The position numbers were made by a program, and so were the translations under genes. The notes below the pieces were generated by a model. That model was not told the origin of the DNA. It was given only the letters and a program-made list of their open reading frames with translations, and searched no databases. Source: Prochlorococcus sp. MIT 0603 (lineage in GTDB: Bacteria; Cyanobacteriota; Cyanobacteriia; PCC-6307; Cyanobiaceae). Taken from it: a stretch of DNA of 64,000 nucleotides. The stretch is from NCBI RefSeq assembly GCF_000760215.1, contig NZ_JNAW01000004.1, positions 186,001 to 250,000 on the forward strand, written 5' to 3'. This document shows, in pieces, positions 61,320 to 64,000 of the stretch (position 1 is the stretch's first letter; every line of letters begins with the position of its first letter).

Positions 61320-61772
61320 TTATTTAAGCCGATAAGCCATACTCCTTATTCCGTTGGGATCAATAATGAATCCTTCATTCTCTAACGCTTTTATTGCAGT
61401 TGGCGGTGCCGGCACTGAAACACTACATCCAGGTAATTGCTTTCTAATAATCACAAGGGAATGGTGGATTAATACAGCTAAAAAATTTCGTTGATATTGA
61501 CCTGGTGCTGCAACCAAATCCCAAAGATTGGCATTTAAACCTTGATCAGTAGTAATACGAACAAAGCCACAAAGCTTCGTGGTCTTCTTGTCAAGAATAG
61601 AAAGATTGCAAAAGCTATTTGCCAACGCAAAAGCTAATTTCTTTGAAGAGTAAGTCTGTGAATTGCAACGTAAAAGCAATCTATTAACTTCCTGAGCTGA
61701 TGGAGCTTTGTTTAACTCCAATATGAAGCCAGGAGGGAGGGTTGAGAGTTTTTGATTTTGGAATGGGAGCAC
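61320..61772 (-). CDS. GNAT-type acetyltransferase-like protein
   Basis: 150 residues. The pattern (LCGFVRITTDQGLNANLWDL, then VAAPGQYQRNFLAVLIHHSL, then a C-terminal ALENEGFIID) resembles the GNAT fold's beta4, acetyl-CoA loop and beta5-alpha4 region, although the Q/RxxGxG loop is weakly kept (APGQYQRN). It may not bind acetyl-CoA. It follows ppc by 3 bp on the same strand; a link to PEP carboxylase is not evident. Confidence 0.55.
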   Translation of the reverse strand: MLPFQNQKLSTLPPGFILELNKAPSAQEVNRLLLRCNSQTYSSKKLAFALANSFCNLSILDKKTTKLCGFVRITTDQGLNANLWDLVAAPGQYQRNFLAVLIHHSLVIIRKQLPGCSVSVPAPPTAIKALENEGFIIDPNGIRSMAYRLK

Positions 61773-61775
61773 ATC

Positions 61776-64000
61776 TCAACCTGTATTACGCATGCCCGCT
61801 GCAATTCCATTAATTGTCAACAATGCACCTCTTAATAGCTCACTTCTACTATATGTCCGTCCTACCTCACCTTCAGCCAATAGTGTCTCACTGATAGGAG
61901 GTTGACGATTCTGATCACGTAATCTTCGCAATAAAGCAACTTGCAGAAAGCCTAAAGGCACAATTGTACGATTACGTAAATCTACAGATAATTGTAAAGC
62001 TGGGTCTGCACTTAAAAGCTTTGATTTACCAGTTATTTGTAAAACTAATTTCTTTGTTAACTTGTACTCATTAGAAATAATTTCAAAAATAGCGTTGAAT
62101 GCTTCACGATTCTCGATGCTACCCAGACTCGACATATAATGATTAGCTACTTCTAAGTCTACTTTCGAAAGAGTCATTTCAACTTTAGAAATCAACATTC
62201 GAAAGAACGGCCAACGTTGATGAAGCATTCTTAATAAGTCAATTTGATTTGGTTGTGCACTCAGCTCCTCTTCCAAAGCAGTACCAACGCCAAACCAACT
62301 AGGCAAAAGAAAACGACTTTGTGTCCAGCCAAAAACCCAAGGAATAGCCCTCAGGCTAGAAAGATCTTTTGTCCCTGCTTTTCTTCGTGCTGGACGACTA
62401 GATATTTGCAACTTACTAATCTCCTCAATTGGCGTAACTTCTTGAAAAAAAGCAACTAAGTCAGGATTATCATGGACTAAAGCGCGGTAATGTTGTCGTG
62501 ATCTTTCAGCAAGCCTAACCATCAAATCATTCCAACTTGGGGTAGCCTCCAATTGGTTAGTAATTAAGCTATTCTGAAGAACAGCAGTCGTTACTGTCTC
62601 AAGATTATAAAGTGCAAGCTCTGGAAGACTATATTTAGAAGCAAGAACTTCACCCTGCTCAGTAATTTTTATTCGGCCCTTTAATGTTCCACTTGGCTGG
62701 GCAAGTATAGCTTGATATGCAGGCCCACCTCCCCTACCTACAGATCCACCACGGCCATGGAATAAACGCAAAGCAACTCCATGTCTACCAGCTAGATTCT
62801 GAAGTGCAATTTGAGCCTGATGGATTTCCCAGTTACTCGATAAAAAACCTGAATCTTTATTGCTATCTGAATAACCAAGCATCAGTTCTTGCAAAGGCAG
62901 CAATTTCTCGCCTACACGTGGTAGTAATTTCAGGTAAATTTCAGAATTAAAGAGCTGCTCCATTACTCCAGGAGCACGTTGAAGATCTTCAACTGTCTCA
63001 AATAAAGGAACTACTAATAAATCAGAAGATTCCGAAGATATATCAACCAAGCCAGACTCTTTTGCAAGAAGAAGGACTTCAAGCAAATCAGACACAGTAT
63101 GACTCATCGAAATTACATATGATCGGCAAATCCTAGTTCCAAATTCTTTTTGTAAGCGGTGAAGCATACTAAACACAGCAAAGGTTTCTTCCGTACTTTC
63201 CGACCATTTAACTGCTGAAGGAATTAATGGTCTCAACGTTTGCAATTCCTGCATCAACCAATCAATTTTCTCATCTTCTGTCATCTTCAAATAGTTCTTA
63301 TCCAGATTGAGATATCTAGTTAATTCATCTATAGCATCACTATGTCGAATACTTTCTTGTCTAATATCTAAACTAGCAAGAGAAAATCCAAAGATATTCA
63401 CCTGAGTTAAAAGAGTATCTAAATGCTCGCAACTAAGATTAGTGGTAACCAAACTATTTCGGAGAAGCTCTAGATCACTTCTAAATTCATCTATAGAGCA
63501 ATAATGCAAGTTTTCAATAGGGTTTTGAGAATCATTTAATGAATCTGGTTTTTCAAGAGATGTTTGCCAACCTGCTTCAAAAAGATCTTGATTACGCTGA
63601 TGAGTTAACTTTAATCGCTCTAAGGTATAGCTTAATTTCAATCGATAAGGTTCGAGCCTATATCTTGCTGCCCTTTCTTCATAAATATCAGGAAAACGAA
63701 TTCTGTCCATTTCCAAAGACTCCAAGAGCTGCGAGCTAACTTGGCTCCATTGCATGGAAATACTTAATTGATCTCTAAGTTCTTGAACAGATTTAATATA
63801 TCGTTCTAACATCAATTTTCGCTGGTAGCAGGCTGTTCGCCATGTAATTTCGGGAGTTACAGAAGGGTTGCCATCTCTATCCGATCCAACCCATGAACCA
63901 AATGTACAAAAAGCCTCTTGGGGAACTTCTACATCGGGATAGCTATATGACAATGCTGAGCATAAACGTCGCCTTAATTGAGGCATTGCATCAAATAAAA
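61776..64000 (-). CDS. ppc: Phosphoenolpyruvate carboxylase (partial, N-terminus outside window)
   Basis: The C-terminal 741 or so residues are present; the reading frame is open through the right edge (the codons before the apparent [10 protein letters not shown] are still coding: LFDA). Catalytic His region [17 protein letters not shown] and the loops [17 protein letters not shown] and [19 protein letters not shown] are intact, as is the C-terminal AAGMRNTG. It fixes bicarbonate onto PEP to give oxaloacetate for the incomplete TCA cycle. Confidence 0.96.
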   Translation of the reverse strand, partial: LFDAMPQLRRRLCSALSYSYPDVEVPQEAFCTFGSWVGSDRDGNPSVTPEITWRTACYQRKLMLERYIKSVQELRDQLSISMQWSQVSSQLLESLEMDRIRFPDIYEERAARYRLEPYRLKLSYTLERLKLTHQRNQDLFEAGWQTSLEKPDSLNDSQNPIENLHYCSIDEFRSDLELLRNSLVTTNLSCEHLDTLLTQVNIFGFSLASLDIRQESIRHSDAIDELTRYLNLDKNYLKMTEDEKIDWLMQELQTLRPLIPSAVKWSESTEETFAVFSMLHRLQKEFGTRICRSYVISMSHTVSDLLEVLLLAKESGLVDISSESSDLLVVPLFETVEDLQRAPGVMEQLFNSEIYLKLLPRVGEKLLPLQELMLGYSDSNKDSGFLSSNWEIHQAQIALQNLAGRHGVALRLFHGRGGSVGRGGGPAYQAILAQPSGTLKGRIKITEQGEVLASKYSLPELALYNLETVTTAVLQNSLITNQLEATPSWNDLMVRLAERSRQHYRALVHDNPDLVAFFQEVTPIEEISKLQISSRPARRKAGTKDLSSLRAIPWVFGWTQSRFLLPSWFGVGTALEEELSAQPNQIDLLRMLHQRWPFFRMLISKVEMTLSKVDLEVANHYMSSLGSIENREAFNAIFEIISNEYKLTKKLVLQITGKSKLLSADPALQLSVDLRNRTIVPLGFLQVALLRRLRDQNRQPPISETLLAEGEVGRTYSRSELLRGALLTINGIAAGMRNTG

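Noticed and set aside
1-64000. CRISPR arrays, insertion sequences and integrases
   Set aside because: No regularly spaced repeats, transposase or integrase-like protein is visible anywhere in the window.

Overview
The window looks like a chromosomal segment of a marine picocyanobacterium, most likely Prochlorococcus. The evidence is low G+C overall, photosystem I genes (psaA-psaB, psaI-psaL), NDH-1 subunit ndhN, the cyanobacteria-only LdpA, CAAD and DUF2839 proteins, a long glutamate synthase without a small-subunit partner, a CbiG-CobJ fusion, and very compact gene packing. A low-light clade is plausible, but I cannot fix clade or strain from this sequence alone.

Layout. Positions 1-7.6 kb carry pheA, a phytylquinol-type methyltransferase, a LON-domain protein and, on the minus strand, the str operon (rpsL-rpsG-fusA-tuf-rpsJ). 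Positions 7.9-15.6 kb carry glutamate synthase, a YciI-like protein, lipA and the B12 fusion gene. Positions 16-24.6 kb hold psaA-psaB, a divergent pair of cell-wall genes (serine hydrolase and NlpC/P60), a membrane glycosyltransferase, a HEAT protein, psaI and psaL. Positions 24.6-27.5 kb are accessory: a 46-codon ORF, then a two-gene restriction-modification-like unit (EcoRI-family adenine methylase plus DUF262-HNH nuclease) beside tRNA-Ser(GCU). Positions 27.6-46 kb hold alr, an HNH gene and a nearly unbroken minus-strand run of translation genes (S10-spc-alpha order with secY, adk, rpoA, truA, L13-S9-L31-RF1). Positions 46-64 kb are mixed housekeeping: ndhN, ldpA, tRNA-Gln, recA, tyrA, a carotenoid-type oxidoreductase, a JAMM protein with a MoeB-rhodanese protein, a tandem CobO-type protein, larE, speD, recF, tRNA-Arg and a 3' fragment of ppc.

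How it fits together: most of the window is core genome for translation, photosystem I, nitrogen assimilation, aromatic amino acids (pheA and tyrA), cofactors (lipoate, cobalamin, molybdopterin or thiamine-type sulfur transfer) and DNA repair (recA with a LexA-type box, recF). The best candidate for something under-described is the methylase/DUF262-HNH pair. It is AT-rich relative to its neighbours and sits next to a tRNA gene whose 3' end is partly duplicated on the island side. Secondary leads are a perfect 38-bp palindrome in the 3' end of ldpA, recF without a canonical start codon, a structured region upstream of rplC that could be a small RNA, and a MoeB-like E1 enzyme lacking its zinc cysteines paired with a JAMM protease.
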